In this document: piece by piece, positions 34,759 through 42,711 of the stretch
Layout: every line of letters starts with the position of its first letter
Numbering within the stretch: position 1 is the stretch's first letter
Assembly (NCBI RefSeq): GCF_029870285.1
Contig: NZ_JACSYA010000030.1
Location: 7,924-71,923, forward strand
Length of the DNA: 64,000 nt
Direction of reading: 5' to 3'
From: Delftia sp. PS-11
GTDB taxonomy: Bacteria; Pseudomonadota; Gammaproteobacteria; Burkholderiales; Burkholderiaceae_C
Translations under genes and position numbers: made by a program
Notes under the pieces: generated by a model
Databases searched by the model: none
Seen by the model: only the letters and a program-made list of their open reading frames with translations
What the model was told of the DNA's origin: nothing

Positions 34759-35397
34759 TCAGGCCCGGGCCGGCGACAGGTAGTGCGCCAGCGCCTCGGT
34801 GGCCTGGATCACGCTGTCGGCCAGGGTCAGGATTTCCGCCATCAGATCGTCCCCGCTGCCGCCGGGGGGCAGGGGGGCGAACATCACGTAGCCATCGCCA
34901 CCACGGGACTGCGGCTCCAGCGCCATGGTGGTGAAGGGAAACAGCTTTTGCAGGCGCAGCATCTGCTCGTTGAGGCCGGCACGGTCGCGCACCTGGCTGG
35001 CGGGCCACAGAAAGGCCTGTGCCACCAGCTGCGCGCCCGAAAGCGCCACATGCACGGGCAGGTCGCCGAAATCCGGCAGGCTGACCAGCACGCTGGCGTC
35101 TGCGCCCTCCAGGACTTCGATGCGCAGTCTGCCGTTGCGCGCCAGCGCCGAATCCTGCAGATCCTGCGCAATCGCGTGGATGTCCCGGTATGCCTGCCTG
35201 CCATTGTCCATGCCACCCTCCTTGGAATGGGAAACCATTGAATCCGGCCGCTGCCGTGCAATGCGCATCTGCTTTTCGATTTGCTGCAATGCTGCACCGT
35301 ACTCCGGGAGAATCCAGACCTCCTTTTTCACCAGTCCCTGTTCACGCAGCCGCTGCCGGTGCAGCCGCTGGTAATGGGCCGATGTCTTTTGCTCCAT
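34759..35397 (-). CDS. YjfI-family (DUF2170) protein
   Basis: This protein has about 212 residues. The first 45 residues look like a small basic helical segment (HYQRLHRQRLREQGLVKKEVW), in the style of a short DNA-binding arm. The main domain, from about residue 80, has LRIEVLEGADASVLVSLPDFGDLP and ends in a helical stretch. In Escherichia coli yjfI lies next to the PspA-like gene yjfJ, as here. Upstream in-frame starts exist (to 35496), but the ATG at 35397 is best supported by the domain boundary. It is the first gene of the five-gene operon. Confidence 0.75.
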   Translation of the reverse strand: MEQKTSAHYQRLHRQRLREQGLVKKEVWILPEYGAALQQIEKQMRIARQRPDSMVSHSKEGGMDNGRQAYRDIHAIAQDLQDSALARNGRLRIEVLEGADASVLVSLPDFGDLPVHVALSGAQLVAQAFLWPASQVRDRAGLNEQMLRLQKLFPFTTMALEPQSRGGDGYVMFAPLPPGGSGDDLMAEILTLADSVIQATEALAHYLSPARA

Positions 35398-35713
35398 GCG
35401 TCCGACCATAGCAACCATGACATGTGATGTCCACATGTAATGCGGAACAATTTGTATCTGAATGGGGTGGCGGCATTGCGTGGGCGGGATTTTCATGGAA
35501 ATTCCATGGCCTGTTTATTGCTGATTCATTGCAATGCAATTGTCTGTTCACGCAAAAAGGTTCTCCCATCAGCAAGGCGCGCTGCGCCGGATTTCTGTGC
35601 TGCGGCCACTGCCTGCGCCGACGGCCCGTAGGCAACACGGCATGGAGCGTGTAAACTGGCAGCCCGGCAGCAGCGCAGGATCGCGGTGCTGCGATCCCTG
35701 GCCCATACCTTCC
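35398..35713. promoter_or_regulatory. divergent region between the membrane-stress operon and trpGDC
   Basis: The stretch 35420-35570 is noticeably AT-rich and should hold the minus-strand promoter of the yjfI operon. For the plus strand, TAGGCA at 35629-35634 and TAAACT at 35652-35657 have 17-bp spacing and could be the trpGDC promoter, placing the start about 50 bases before the leader peptide. I saw no gene here. Confidence 0.4.
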
Positions 35714-35764
35714 ATGACCCTGGTTCCTGAATCGTTCGCAGCACAGTGGTGGCGCTTCCAATAG
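35714..35764 (+). CDS. candidate trp leader peptide with tandem Trp codons
   Basis: This is a 16-codon frame, [16 protein letters not shown], with two adjacent TGG codons at 35747-35752, about 215 bp before trpG. Trp is a rare residue, so WW in a very short peptide before a trp operon is the classic sign of transcription attenuation: ribosomes stall here when charged tRNA-Trp is scarce. A perfect hairpin (CGCTTCC-AATA-GGAAGCG) begins right after the Trp codons. No strong ribosome site is visible before the ATG, and the frame is also open further upstream to 35642. Confidence 0.55.
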   Translation: MTLVPESFAAQWWRFQ

Positions 35765-35823
35765 GAAGCGGCATGTCGCTGCGGTTCAGAACCGCACCTT
35801 GTCGCCGTACCGGTGGACAAGGT
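35753..35823 (+). promoter_or_regulatory. hairpin series after the trp leader peptide
   Basis: Three perfect stems follow one another: CGCTTCC-AATA-GGAAGCG at 35753-35770, GCGGTT-CAG-AACCGC at about 35781-35795, and ACCTTGTC-N12-GACAAGGT at 35796-35823. The first overlaps the last codons of the leader peptide, so a stalled ribosome would open it and change pairing downstream. None is followed by a T-run, so the switch may act through Rho or on translation, unlike a textbook terminator. Confidence 0.4.
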
Positions 35824-35978
35824 CAGGCCCCAGGGCCCATCCGGCACGGCGGCTCCCCCAACGGAGAATTGCCGATGCACCTCACCCCGATCCCCTCACG
35901 AAGCAGACAGGCCGGCCCTGCGCGCTGCGGCATGCCTGCGTCCGTGGAATCTTCCTTTGCCAACCAGGAGACGGCTCG

Positions 35979-36563
35979 ATGAAGCTCCTCATGATCGACA
36001 ACTACGACAGCTTCACCTACAACATCGTCCAGTACTTCGGAGAGTTGGGCGCTGACGTCTCCGTGGTGCGCAATGACGAAGCCACGCTGGAAGAGGTGGC
36101 CGCCCTGGTCGGGCGCGAGAAGATCGAGCGCCTCGTGATCTCGCCCGGCCCCTGCTCGCCAGCGGAGGCCGGCATCTCGGTGGCCGCGATCCGGCATTTC
36201 GCGGGCCAGTTGCCCATCCTGGGCGTGTGCCTGGGCCACCAGAGCATTGGCGCGGCCTTCGGTGGCGACATCGTGCGCGCCGGCCAGCAGATGCATGGCA
36301 AGACCAGCGTCATCACCACTGACCGCAAGGGCGTGTTCGCCGGGCTGCCCCAGCAGTTCACGGTCAACCGCTACCATTCGCTGGCCATCGCCCGTGCCAG
36401 CCTGCCCGACTGCCTGGAAGTCTCTGCCACCAGCGAGGATGGCGAAATCCAGGGCGTGCGCCACAAGAGCCTGGCCATCGAGGGCGTGCAATTCCACCCC
36501 GAGAGCATCCTGACCGAGCATGGCCATGCCATGCTGAAGAATTTCCTGGAACAGGCGGCCTGA
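35979..36563 (+). CDS. trpG: anthranilate synthase component II (glutamine amidotransferase)
   Basis: This class I glutaminase has about 194 residues and supplies ammonia to TrpE. It has the start [11 protein letters not shown], the oxyanion region [12 protein letters not shown], the catalytic Cys in GVCLGHQ and the His-x-Glu pair in VQFHPESI. The ATG at 35979 follows CCAGGAGACGG. It is the first gene of trpGDC. Since trpE is 18 kb upstream, the two halves of the enzyme come from separate transcripts. It could also serve p-aminobenzoate synthesis, as dual-purpose TrpG/PabA proteins do. Confidence 0.95.
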   Translation: MKLLMIDNYDSFTYNIVQYFGELGADVSVVRNDEATLEEVAALVGREKIERLVISPGPCSPAEAGISVAAIRHFAGQLPILGVCLGHQSIGAAFGGDIVRAGQQMHGKTSVITTDRKGVFAGLPQQFTVNRYHSLAIARASLPDCLEVSATSEDGEIQGVRHKSLAIEGVQFHPESILTEHGHAMLKNFLEQAA

Positions 36564-36581
36564 CCGCGGAGACGACCAGCA

Positions 36582-37616
36582 ATGACCCAGATCACCCCCC
36601 AGGAAGCGCTGCAGCGCACCATCGAGCACCGCGAAATTTTCCACGACGAGATGCTGCACCTGATGCGCCTGATCATGCGCGGCGAGCTGTCGCCCGTGAT
36701 GACGGCTGCCATCGTCACCGGCCTGCGCGTCAAGAAGGAAACCATCGGCGAGATCGCAGCCGCTGCCGAGGTGATGCGCGAGTTCTCCAACAAGGTCCAT
36801 GTGGACGACACGCGCCATCTGGTGGACATCGTCGGCACAGGCGGCGACGGCGCCAACACCTTCAATATCTCGACCTGCTCGACCTTCGTCATCGCCGCAG
36901 CGGGCGGCAAGGTCAGCAAGCACGGCGGGCGCAGCGTCAGCAGCAAGAGCGGCAGCGCCGATGTCATGGAGGCGCTGGGCGTGAACATCAACCTCGACCC
37001 CACGCAGATCGCACGCTGCATCGCCGAGGTCGGCATCGGCTTCATGTTCGCGCCCAACCACCACCCGGCCATGAAGAATGTGGCGCCCGTGCGCAAGGAG
37101 CTGGGCGTGCGCACCCTCTTCAACATCCTGGGGCCGTTGACCAATCCCGCCGGCGCGCCCAATATCCTCATGGGGGTGTTCCACGAGGATCTGGTCGGCA
37201 TCCAGGTGCGTGCGCTGCAGCGCCTGGGCGCCGAGCATGCCCTGGTGGTCTACGGCCGCGATGGACTGGACGAGATCAGCCTGGGCGCGGGCACCCGCGT
37301 GGGCGAGCTCAAGGATGGCGTGGTGCGCGAGTATGAAATCCATCCCGAGGATTTCGGCCTGCGCATGGTGGGCACGCGCGCCTTCAAGGTGGAGACGCCC
37401 GAGGAGTCCCGTGCCATGCTCATGGGCGTGCTTGAGGGCGACCAGGGCCCCGCGCGTGACATTGTCTGCATCAATGCGGGCGCAGCGCTGTATGCCGCCA
37501 ATGTGGCGTCCAGCATCGGCGATGGCCTGGCGCGTGCCCAGGCGGCGCTGGACAGTGGCGCGGCCCTGGCCAAGCTCAACGAACTCGTGGCCTGCACGGC
37601 CAGGCTCGCAGCCTGA
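36582..37616 (+). CDS. trpD: anthranilate phosphoribosyltransferase
   Basis: This enzyme has 344 residues and joins anthranilate to PRPP, the second step of tryptophan synthesis. Signature segments are the PRPP loop [36 protein letters not shown] and the [14 protein letters not shown] region. It lies 18 bp after trpG and 39 bp (to the chosen start) before trpC in one operon. Confidence 0.95.
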   Translation: MTQITPQEALQRTIEHREIFHDEMLHLMRLIMRGELSPVMTAAIVTGLRVKKETIGEIAAAAEVMREFSNKVHVDDTRHLVDIVGTGGDGANTFNISTCSTFVIAAAGGKVSKHGGRSVSSKSGSADVMEALGVNINLDPTQIARCIAEVGIGFMFAPNHHPAMKNVAPVRKELGVRTLFNILGPLTNPAGAPNILMGVFHEDLVGIQVRALQRLGAEHALVVYGRDGLDEISLGAGTRVGELKDGVVREYEIHPEDFGLRMVGTRAFKVETPEESRAMLMGVLEGDQGPARDIVCINAGAALYAANVASSIGDGLARAQAALDSGAALAKLNELVACTARLAA

Positions 37617-37655
37617 GCGGCGCGGGCTTTCACAATGAACAGCAAGGAATCCAAC

Positions 37656-38456
37656 GTGTCCGACATTCTCCAGAAAATCTGCGACGTCAAGGTGCAGGAG
37701 GTGGCCGCAGCCAAGAAGCGCATGCCTTTCGCCGACATGCGCCGCGATGCCGAAAGCCGGGTGCTCACGCGCGACTTCACGGGGGCGCTGCGCGCCAGGA
37801 TCGCTGCAGGTCAGGCCGGCGTGATCGCCGAGGTCAAGAAGGCCAGCCCCAGCAAGGGCGTGATCCGCGAGGACTTCATCCCTGCCGACATCGCGCAAAG
37901 CTATGCCGAAGGCGACGGCAAGGTCAGCGCCGCCTGCCTCTCGGTGCTGACCGACCGGCAGTTCTTCCAGGGCAGCGTGGACTATCTCAAGCAGGCGCGC
38001 GCCAGCTGCACCCTGCCTGTGCTGCGCAAGGACTTCATGGTCGATCCCTACCAGATCTACGAGTCGCGGGCCATGGGCGCCGACTGCGTGCTGCTGATCG
38101 CCGCCTGCCTGGATGATGCCCTGATGGCCGAGATGGAGCAGATCGCCCGCAGCCTGGACATGGCCGTGCTGGTCGAAGTCCATGACGGCGCTGAGCTGGA
38201 GCGCGCCCTGCGGCTCAAGACCCCGCTGGTGGGCATCAACAACCGCAACCTGCGCACCTTCGAGGTCAGCCTCCAGACCACGCTGGAGCTGCGCAAAAAT
38301 GTGCCGGATGACCGCCTGCTGGTCACCGAGTCGGGCATCACCAGCCGCGAGGACGTCCAGTCCCTGCGCGATGCCGGCATCCACGCCTTCCTGGTGGGCG
38401 AGACCTTCATGCGCGCCAGGGAGCCCGGCGAGGCGCTGGCCAAGCTGTTTGCCTGA
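37656..38456 (+). CDS. trpC: indole-3-glycerol phosphate synthase
   Basis: This TIM-barrel enzyme has about 266 residues and closes the indole ring. Features are [19 protein letters not shown] (phosphate and catalytic Lys region), [23 protein letters not shown] and the late [10 protein letters not shown] / [10 protein letters not shown] segments. I chose the GTG at 37656 (AAGGA upstream and the usual start SDILQKI); an ATG at 37635 would add seven residues. The trpF, trpB and trpA genes are not in the window. Confidence 0.94.
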   Translation: MSDILQKICDVKVQEVAAAKKRMPFADMRRDAESRVLTRDFTGALRARIAAGQAGVIAEVKKASPSKGVIREDFIPADIAQSYAEGDGKVSAACLSVLTDRQFFQGSVDYLKQARASCTLPVLRKDFMVDPYQIYESRAMGADCVLLIAACLDDALMAEMEQIARSLDMAVLVEVHDGAELERALRLKTPLVGINNRNLRTFEVSLQTTLELRKNVPDDRLLVTESGITSREDVQSLRDAGIHAFLVGETFMRAREPGEALAKLFA

Positions 38457-38513
38457 CAGGCGCGCTGCTGCCGCCTGATCCCTGGATGTTCTGAATCTGC
38501 CGCCCTGCCCGCC

Positions 38514-39230
38514 ATGAACGCTTTTGCCGATGCATCGACCCAACTGCAATCCGCCGATCCTGCCGACTGGCCCGTGGCGCCGGGCTGGCAGCCGCTGGTC
38601 GAGGATTTCTTCGCCGGAGCCACGGGTCAGCAGCTGCTGACTTTCCTGCACCAGCGCCTGGACGCTGGCGCCGCCATTTTTCCTCCGCAGCCGCTGCGCG
38701 CGCTGGAGTTGACGCCGCCCGAAGAGGTTCGCGTGGTGATCCTGGGGCAGGACCCCTACCATGGCCGGGGGCAGGCCGAGGGCCTGGCGTTCTCGGTGGC
38801 GCCCGGCGTGCGCATGCCGCCTTCGCTGCTGAACATCTTCAAGGAGATGCAGCGCGACCTGGGGGTGCCGTTTCCGCCGTTTCCCAGCCCTGGCGGCAGC
38901 CTTGTCAAATGGGCCAGGAATGGCGTGCTGCTGCTCAACACCTGCCTCACGGTGGAGGAGGGTCAGGCTGCCAGCCATTCAGGCAAGGGCTGGGAGCTGC
39001 TGACCGATGCCGTGATCCGCCATATCGCACAGGGCGAGCGTCCTGTGGTCTTCATGCTCTGGGGCAGCCATGCCCAGTCCAAGCGCGCCTTCATCCCGGC
39101 AGACCGGGGGCATCTGGTGCTGGCCAGCAACCACCCGTCGCCGCTGTCGGCGCTGCGCCCGCCCGTGCCCTTCATCGGCAACGGGCACTTCAGCCAGGCC
39201 CGCGACTTTCGCGCCCGGCACGGCTATTGA
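38514..39230 (+). CDS. ung: uracil-DNA glycosylase
   Basis: This family 1 UDG has 238 residues and removes uracil from DNA. The water-activating motif is ILGQDPYHG, and the Leu-loop motif is NHPSPLSALRPP. The Pro-rich lesion-scanning segment PFPPFPSPGGSL and LLLNTCLTVEEG are also visible. It follows trpC by 57 bp on the same strand, as in many relatives, so it may be read from the trp promoter. Confidence 0.95.
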   Translation: MNAFADASTQLQSADPADWPVAPGWQPLVEDFFAGATGQQLLTFLHQRLDAGAAIFPPQPLRALELTPPEEVRVVILGQDPYHGRGQAEGLAFSVAPGVRMPPSLLNIFKEMQRDLGVPFPPFPSPGGSLVKWARNGVLLLNTCLTVEEGQAASHSGKGWELLTDAVIRHIAQGERPVVFMLWGSHAQSKRAFIPADRGHLVLASNHPSPLSALRPPVPFIGNGHFSQARDFRARHGY

Positions 39231-39240
39231 CCGGGCATGT

Positions 39241-39268
39241 GTGCAGGCCGGCTGCAGCCGGCCTGCAC
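39241..39268. terminator. bidirectional terminator palindrome
   Basis: A perfect 28-base palindrome: GTGCAGGCCGGCTG followed by its exact complement CAGCCGGCCTGCAC. It lies ten bases after the ung stop and before the 3' end of the convergent roadblock operon, an ideal place for a shared terminator. T-tracts are absent. Confidence 0.55.
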
Positions 39269-39284
39269 GCGTGGCTTGCCGGGT

Positions 39285-39644
39285 TCAGACCACGAGTTCT
39301 CCCTCGATATCCTGGACCTTGCGCCGGGCCAGCGCAAGGTTGGCGCGGTGCTTGTCCAGCACCAGGTAGATGAACAGGCCCACATGGTGGGTGGACGGCC
39401 GCAGTATGTGGTACTGCTTGCCCAGCGTGATCAGCATGTCCTCGATGGAGTCCTGCAGGCCCAGGGACTGCATGGTCTTGAGTTTGGCGCGAATGACTTC
39501 GGTGTTGCCCGCCGCCGCCAGTTCCAGGTCCACGCCAGCGCCTTCCTGCCCCAGGATCATGCCGCTGTTGTGGTCCACCAGCGCTGCACACATGGCGCCG
39601 TCGATGCGCAAAAGCTCTCCCATGGATTGCTTGATATTGGCCAT
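39285..39644 (-). CDS. roadblock/LC7-domain protein (short form)
   Basis: This single-domain protein has 119 residues. IDGAMCAALVDHNSGMILGQEG and a later HHVGLFIYLVLDKHRANLALAR strand-helix unit fit the roadblock/LC7 fold, which binds small GTPases of the MglA/Rab type. It is the last gene of a four-gene operon that also encodes a second roadblock protein and a GTPase. GGGAG precedes the ATG. The gap from the upstream roadblock gene is 70 bp. Confidence 0.75.
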   Translation of the reverse strand: MANIKQSMGELLRIDGAMCAALVDHNSGMILGQEGAGVDLELAAAGNTEVIRAKLKTMQSLGLQDSIEDMLITLGKQYHILRPSTHHVGLFIYLVLDKHRANLALARRKVQDIEGELVV

Positions 39645-39714
39645 TGCTTTTCTCCCTCAGTGATGAATGATGAAATGAAGGGCCGCCATTGCGGCGGCCA
39701 TGGGGGTGCATGGT

Positions 39715-40098
39715 TCAAGGCTGCTCCAGCACCTTGACTGCCCTGCGCGACGCATAGAGCACCTGTCCGAGCGAAGCCTCGGTGGATGCCACCACGCTCA
39801 GCACCAGCGCCAGTCCCGGCCGGCGCGCATGCAGCATGACGATGAAGCCACTGGCGGCTTCCACCACCACGCTGGTGCATTCGCCCAGCTGGTTTTCCTC
39901 ACCGGCGATCTCGCCCAGCGCGGCCATCGAACTGGCCATGGCCGACAGCCTTGCCGTCGCGCCCAGTCCCTGGGCATGGGCCGCGACTTCGAAGCCGTCC
40001 TCGGTGCTGACCACGCAGCCGCGCATGCCTCGGACATTGCGCATCAGTGCCTGGACCACCGACTGGGCCAGTGCCTTCAGGCCAGGATCGTTTTTCAT
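39715..40098 (-). CDS. roadblock/LC7-domain protein (MglB-like)
   Basis: This protein has about 127 residues. VRGMRGCVVSTEDGFEVAAH, SAMASSMAALGEIAGEE and VVVEAASGFIVMLHA give the strand-helix-strand order of roadblock/LC7 domains, the fold of MglB-type GTPase-activating proteins. The ATG at 40098 overlaps the stop of the GTPase gene (ATGA), so the pair is made together. It probably regulates the GTP state or location of that GTPase (inference). Confidence 0.82.
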   Translation of the reverse strand: MKNDPGLKALAQSVVQALMRNVRGMRGCVVSTEDGFEVAAHAQGLGATARLSAMASSMAALGEIAGEENQLGECTSVVVEAASGFIVMLHARRPGLALVLSVVASTEASLGQVLYASRRAVKVLEQP

Positions 40099-40640
40099 GG
40101 GGTGTGCTCCTGTGCGCAAGCGTCTATCTGCAGCAGCAAAAGATCGATCAGTCCTGCGACCTGGGCGGCATCGCGCACATCGGTGGCCACCACGGGGCAC
40201 AGCACACCGCGCTGCTGGAGATGGCTCGCATAGGCTTCGAGATCGGGCAGGGCCTGCGCATCCATGTGGCCCACGGCCACCACGCAGGGCGTGTGCTCCT
40301 TGGCGCGGGTGAAGGCGTTCAGGTAGATGTCCAGGTCCTGCATCGGCGCCGGGCGGCGGTTGTCCATCAACAGGATCACGCCCAGTGCCCCGCGCGACAG
40401 GACGCGCCACATGAAGTCAAAGCGCTCCTGGCCCGGCGTGCCGTACAGGTGCAGCTTGCTGCCGTTGTCCAGCGTGAGCTCTCCGTAGTCCAGGCCTGCT
40501 GTTGTCAGCTCCTTGGCCAGCCGGGGGTCTGTGTTGCGCACATCGGTGTTCACCGGAACGATTTCGCTGATGGCACGCACGGCTGTGCTCTTGCCCGCGC
40601 CAGCGGTTCCCGACACCAGGATCTTGAGCCCGCCGCTCAT
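40095..40640 (-). CDS. small Ras-like GTPase (conservon / MglA-like)
   Basis: This P-loop GTPase has about 181 residues. G1 is GTAGAGKST (residues 11-19), G3 is GTPGQERF, and the G4 position reads VGHMDAQ instead of the standard NKxD or TKxD. The last point suggests altered guanine recognition. It is coupled by ATGA overlaps to both the unknown upstream gene and the MglB-like gene downstream. Bacterial GTPases of this kind act as polarity or signalling switches. Confidence 0.85.
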   Translation of the reverse strand: MSGGLKILVSGTAGAGKSTAVRAISEIVPVNTDVRNTDPRLAKELTTAGLDYGELTLDNGSKLHLYGTPGQERFDFMWRVLSRGALGVILLMDNRRPAPMQDLDIYLNAFTRAKEHTPCVVAVGHMDAQALPDLEAYASHLQQRGVLCPVVATDVRDAAQVAGLIDLLLLQIDACAQEHTP

Positions 40641-41287
40641 GCGCGCACCCCGACCAGCAGTCCCAGGCGGCGGCGTATGCGGGCCAGCACGCCGGCGTCG
40701 GGCAGCGCTGCAGCGGGGGCGGCCTGCGGCACGGCGTTCATGGGTTGCAGCAGGCCTGCCTCGTTCAGGCGGCGCACAAAGCTGGCACATGTCTCGCGGG
40801 CCAGCCCGGAGTGCTGGCACAGGCTGGCAAAGGTCATGGGCTGGCCGGTCATGAGGGCGGCCATGCGAACCTGCTGCGGCCCGGTCAGCAGGTGCTGGGG
40901 AGGCCAGCGCCGCAGCCGCATCAGCAGCGGCGCTGCCGTGATGGCCTGTCCGTTGCCCACGGAGGTACGGGCCTTGCGCGCTGCCAGCAGGTTGCCCAGC
41001 GTATCCAGGCACCGGCCCAGCTCGTTCGCGCGCAGTGGCAGGGTCAGATAGCCGCAGCCCGGACTGGGAGTGCGCGGCGCCGTGCCCACGTGCAGGGTGG
41101 CCATGGGGTATTCGGCCGGCGCATGGTGCAGCTCGTCATGCAGCACCAGCAGGTCTGCGTCGGTTTCGCAGCATATCCATTGGTGGCGCATGCGATGGTC
41201 AATGATGCTCACCAGGGATTTGAACAGCGAGGCTTCCCGCTCGGACAGGCCGCGCAGCGTGAAATACAGGGCAGGTCTGTGGTTCAT
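40637..41287 (-). CDS. unknown first gene of the GTPase operon, possible winged-helix signalling protein
   Basis: I do not recognise this 216-residue protein with certainty. The first ~105 residues alternate strands and helices (ALYFTLRGLSEREASLFKSL, then ADLLVLHDE) and look like a degenerate receiver-type domain. The C-terminal ~80 residues are compatible with a winged helix (TGQPMTFASLCQHSGLARET). Its stop overlaps the GTPase start (ATGA). In actinobacterial conservons a DNA-binding DUF742 protein sits with roadblock and GTPase genes. This gene may play that part here, but no homology to DUF742 is claimed. Confidence 0.6.
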   Translation of the reverse strand: MNHRPALYFTLRGLSEREASLFKSLVSIIDHRMRHQWICCETDADLLVLHDELHHAPAEYPMATLHVGTAPRTPSPGCGYLTLPLRANELGRCLDTLGNLLAARKARTSVGNGQAITAAPLLMRLRRWPPQHLLTGPQQVRMAALMTGQPMTFASLCQHSGLARETCASFVRRLNEAGLLQPMNAVPQAAPAAALPDAGVLARIRRRLGLLVGVRA

Positions 41288-41637
41288 GCTGCCCTCCACG
41301 GCATGCGGGGCACAAGGCGCGGTGGCCGCTGGTTGTCGGGACTGTGGTGGTGCATGGCGCTGAAACATGCCGGACGCTGCTCCCCGCTGGGCGCCGGGAG
41401 TCCGCTTCCGCTCATTGGTTGAAGAATGGACGTTCAGCGGATCATAGAAACGACAGGGGAAAAATAGGGCAGTCTTAACTGATTTTCAGAATAGGACGGT
41501 ATGAATTAGGAATATTCCTATGTCTGGAAGTAAGACTAGTCTTTATTTCAATACAGACTGGGTGTTTTTGGCCTGCGCGCAAGCGGCTCCATTGCATGCC
41601 AAATGGCTGCGCTGCGCAGTGCCGGGATGCCGCTGGC
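41288..41637. promoter_or_regulatory. AT-rich gap with two perfect palindromes
   Basis: This 350-bp gap lies upstream of the minus-strand GTPase operon and downstream of the minus-strand LysR gene. Two perfect palindromes stand 11 bp apart: TAGGAATATTCCTA at 41507-41520 and AAGACTAGTCTT at 41532-41543. A strongly AT-rich stretch surrounds them. The promoter of the GTPase operon should be between about 41300 and 41500. No gene was found; a 79-residue open frame from 41520 looks like chance. Confidence 0.45.
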
Positions 41638-42558
41638 CTACCAGGAGCCCGGCAGGCGCAATTGCAGCAATTGCAGAAAGGACTGCGCCGCATGCGGCAG
41701 TGTGCGGCCGGCCAGGGTCTGGACTTCGATGTCGCGCAGGTCCATGCCCCGGTCGCTGATCGCCAGCGCCACCAGCGCGCCCGTGGCCACCATGTCGCGC
41801 GCGGCGATCTCGCTGGCCACGGCCACGGCGCCGCCCTGGGCCGCGAAGTTCAGCAGGGTCTTGCCATGGTTGCTCTCCATCACCGGAGCCAGCATCAGGC
41901 CCTGGCGGCTGCATGCCGCATCCAGCAACTGGCGCACCGTGGTGTTGGCCGGGGTCAGCGCCAGCGGGTGGTGCACCAGCTGGGCCAGCGAAACCCGGCG
42001 TGCCGTGGCCAGCGCATGGCCTGGCGCCACCAGGGCCAGCAGGGGCGCGGCGATGCGGCAGGCTACGGCAATGCCTTTCTCGGGGGCGCGGCTGAAGCAC
42101 AGGCCGATGTCGGCCATGCCGGCGCGCACGGCCTCGGGCACGGCGGGCGTGGGCAGCACGCTGACCTCGAAGACGATGCCCTGGTGCTGGCGCTGGAAGG
42201 CCGCGCACAGGCGTGGCAGGAACTCGCTGGCGAAGGCGTCGGAGCTGGCGATGCGCACACGGCCGCTGCGCAGGCCCTGCAGGGCCTGTATCTCGCCGAG
42301 GGCCCGCTCGGCGTCCAGGCCCGCGCGGCGCGCATGGTCGGCCAGGATTTCCCCGGCGGCATTGAGCACCATGCCGCGCGGGTGGCGCTCGAACAGCGGC
42401 GTGCCCAGCATGTCCTCCAGCGCCGCGATCTGGCGGCTGATGGCCGATGCTGCCACGTGCAGCCGCGCCGAGGCCTCGGTCAGCGATCCGCACTGCGCCA
42501 CTTCATGGAAGTAGCGCAGCGCAGTGTCCTGCAGCAGAAGGTGGCGGGCGTCGGGCAT
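41638..42558 (-). CDS. LysR-family regulator divergent from a Bug/gamma-glutamyltransferase unit
   Basis: This regulator has about 306 residues. The N-terminal HTH is LTEASARLHVAASAISRQIA with the LGTPLFERH turn. The effector domain shows FEVSVLPTPAVPEAVRAGMADIG and TTVRQLLDAACSRQG. I chose the ATG at 42558; a TTG at 42594 is an alternative. It probably controls the divergent Bug binding-protein and GGT genes through the palindrome at 42580-42594. Confidence 0.87.
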   Translation of the reverse strand: MPDARHLLLQDTALRYFHEVAQCGSLTEASARLHVAASAISRQIAALEDMLGTPLFERHPRGMVLNAAGEILADHARRAGLDAERALGEIQALQGLRSGRVRIASSDAFASEFLPRLCAAFQRQHQGIVFEVSVLPTPAVPEAVRAGMADIGLCFSRAPEKGIAVACRIAAPLLALVAPGHALATARRVSLAQLVHHPLALTPANTTVRQLLDAACSRQGLMLAPVMESNHGKTLLNFAAQGGAVAVASEIAARDMVATGALVALAISDRGMDLRDIEVQTLAGRTLPHAAQSFLQLLQLRLPGSW

Positions 42559-42579
42559 GGTGCCCCGATTGTCATCAAT

Positions 42580-42594
42580 TTGCCGCAGCGGCAA
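42580..42594. promoter_or_regulatory. candidate LysR binding palindrome
   Basis: TTGCCGC-A-GCGGCAA is a perfect inverted repeat 22 bp upstream of the LysR start, in the divergent gap. A second partial pair, TTTGCC...GGCAAA, follows at about 42600-42625. Both repeat the GCGGCAA half, which suggests two related binding sites. Confidence 0.4.
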
Positions 42595-42711
42595 CGCAGG
42601 TTTGCCAATTTGCTGATGGCGGCAAAGCGGTCCGGGTTCTACGATGGCCTGTCAAGACCGGGCCGTGCAGGGCCCGGACCCGCCTATCCACCAGACCACA
42701 GGAGCGCGTCC

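Noticed and set aside
35823..38978. A 1051-residue minus-strand frame across trpG, trpD, trpC and part of ung
   Set aside because: It crosses four well-supported genes on the opposite strand and resembles nothing known. It is a codon-usage artefact.
41520..41759. A 79-residue plus-strand frame starting at the palindrome
   Set aside because: It overlaps the 3' end of the LysR gene, has no ribosome site and no recognisable sequence.
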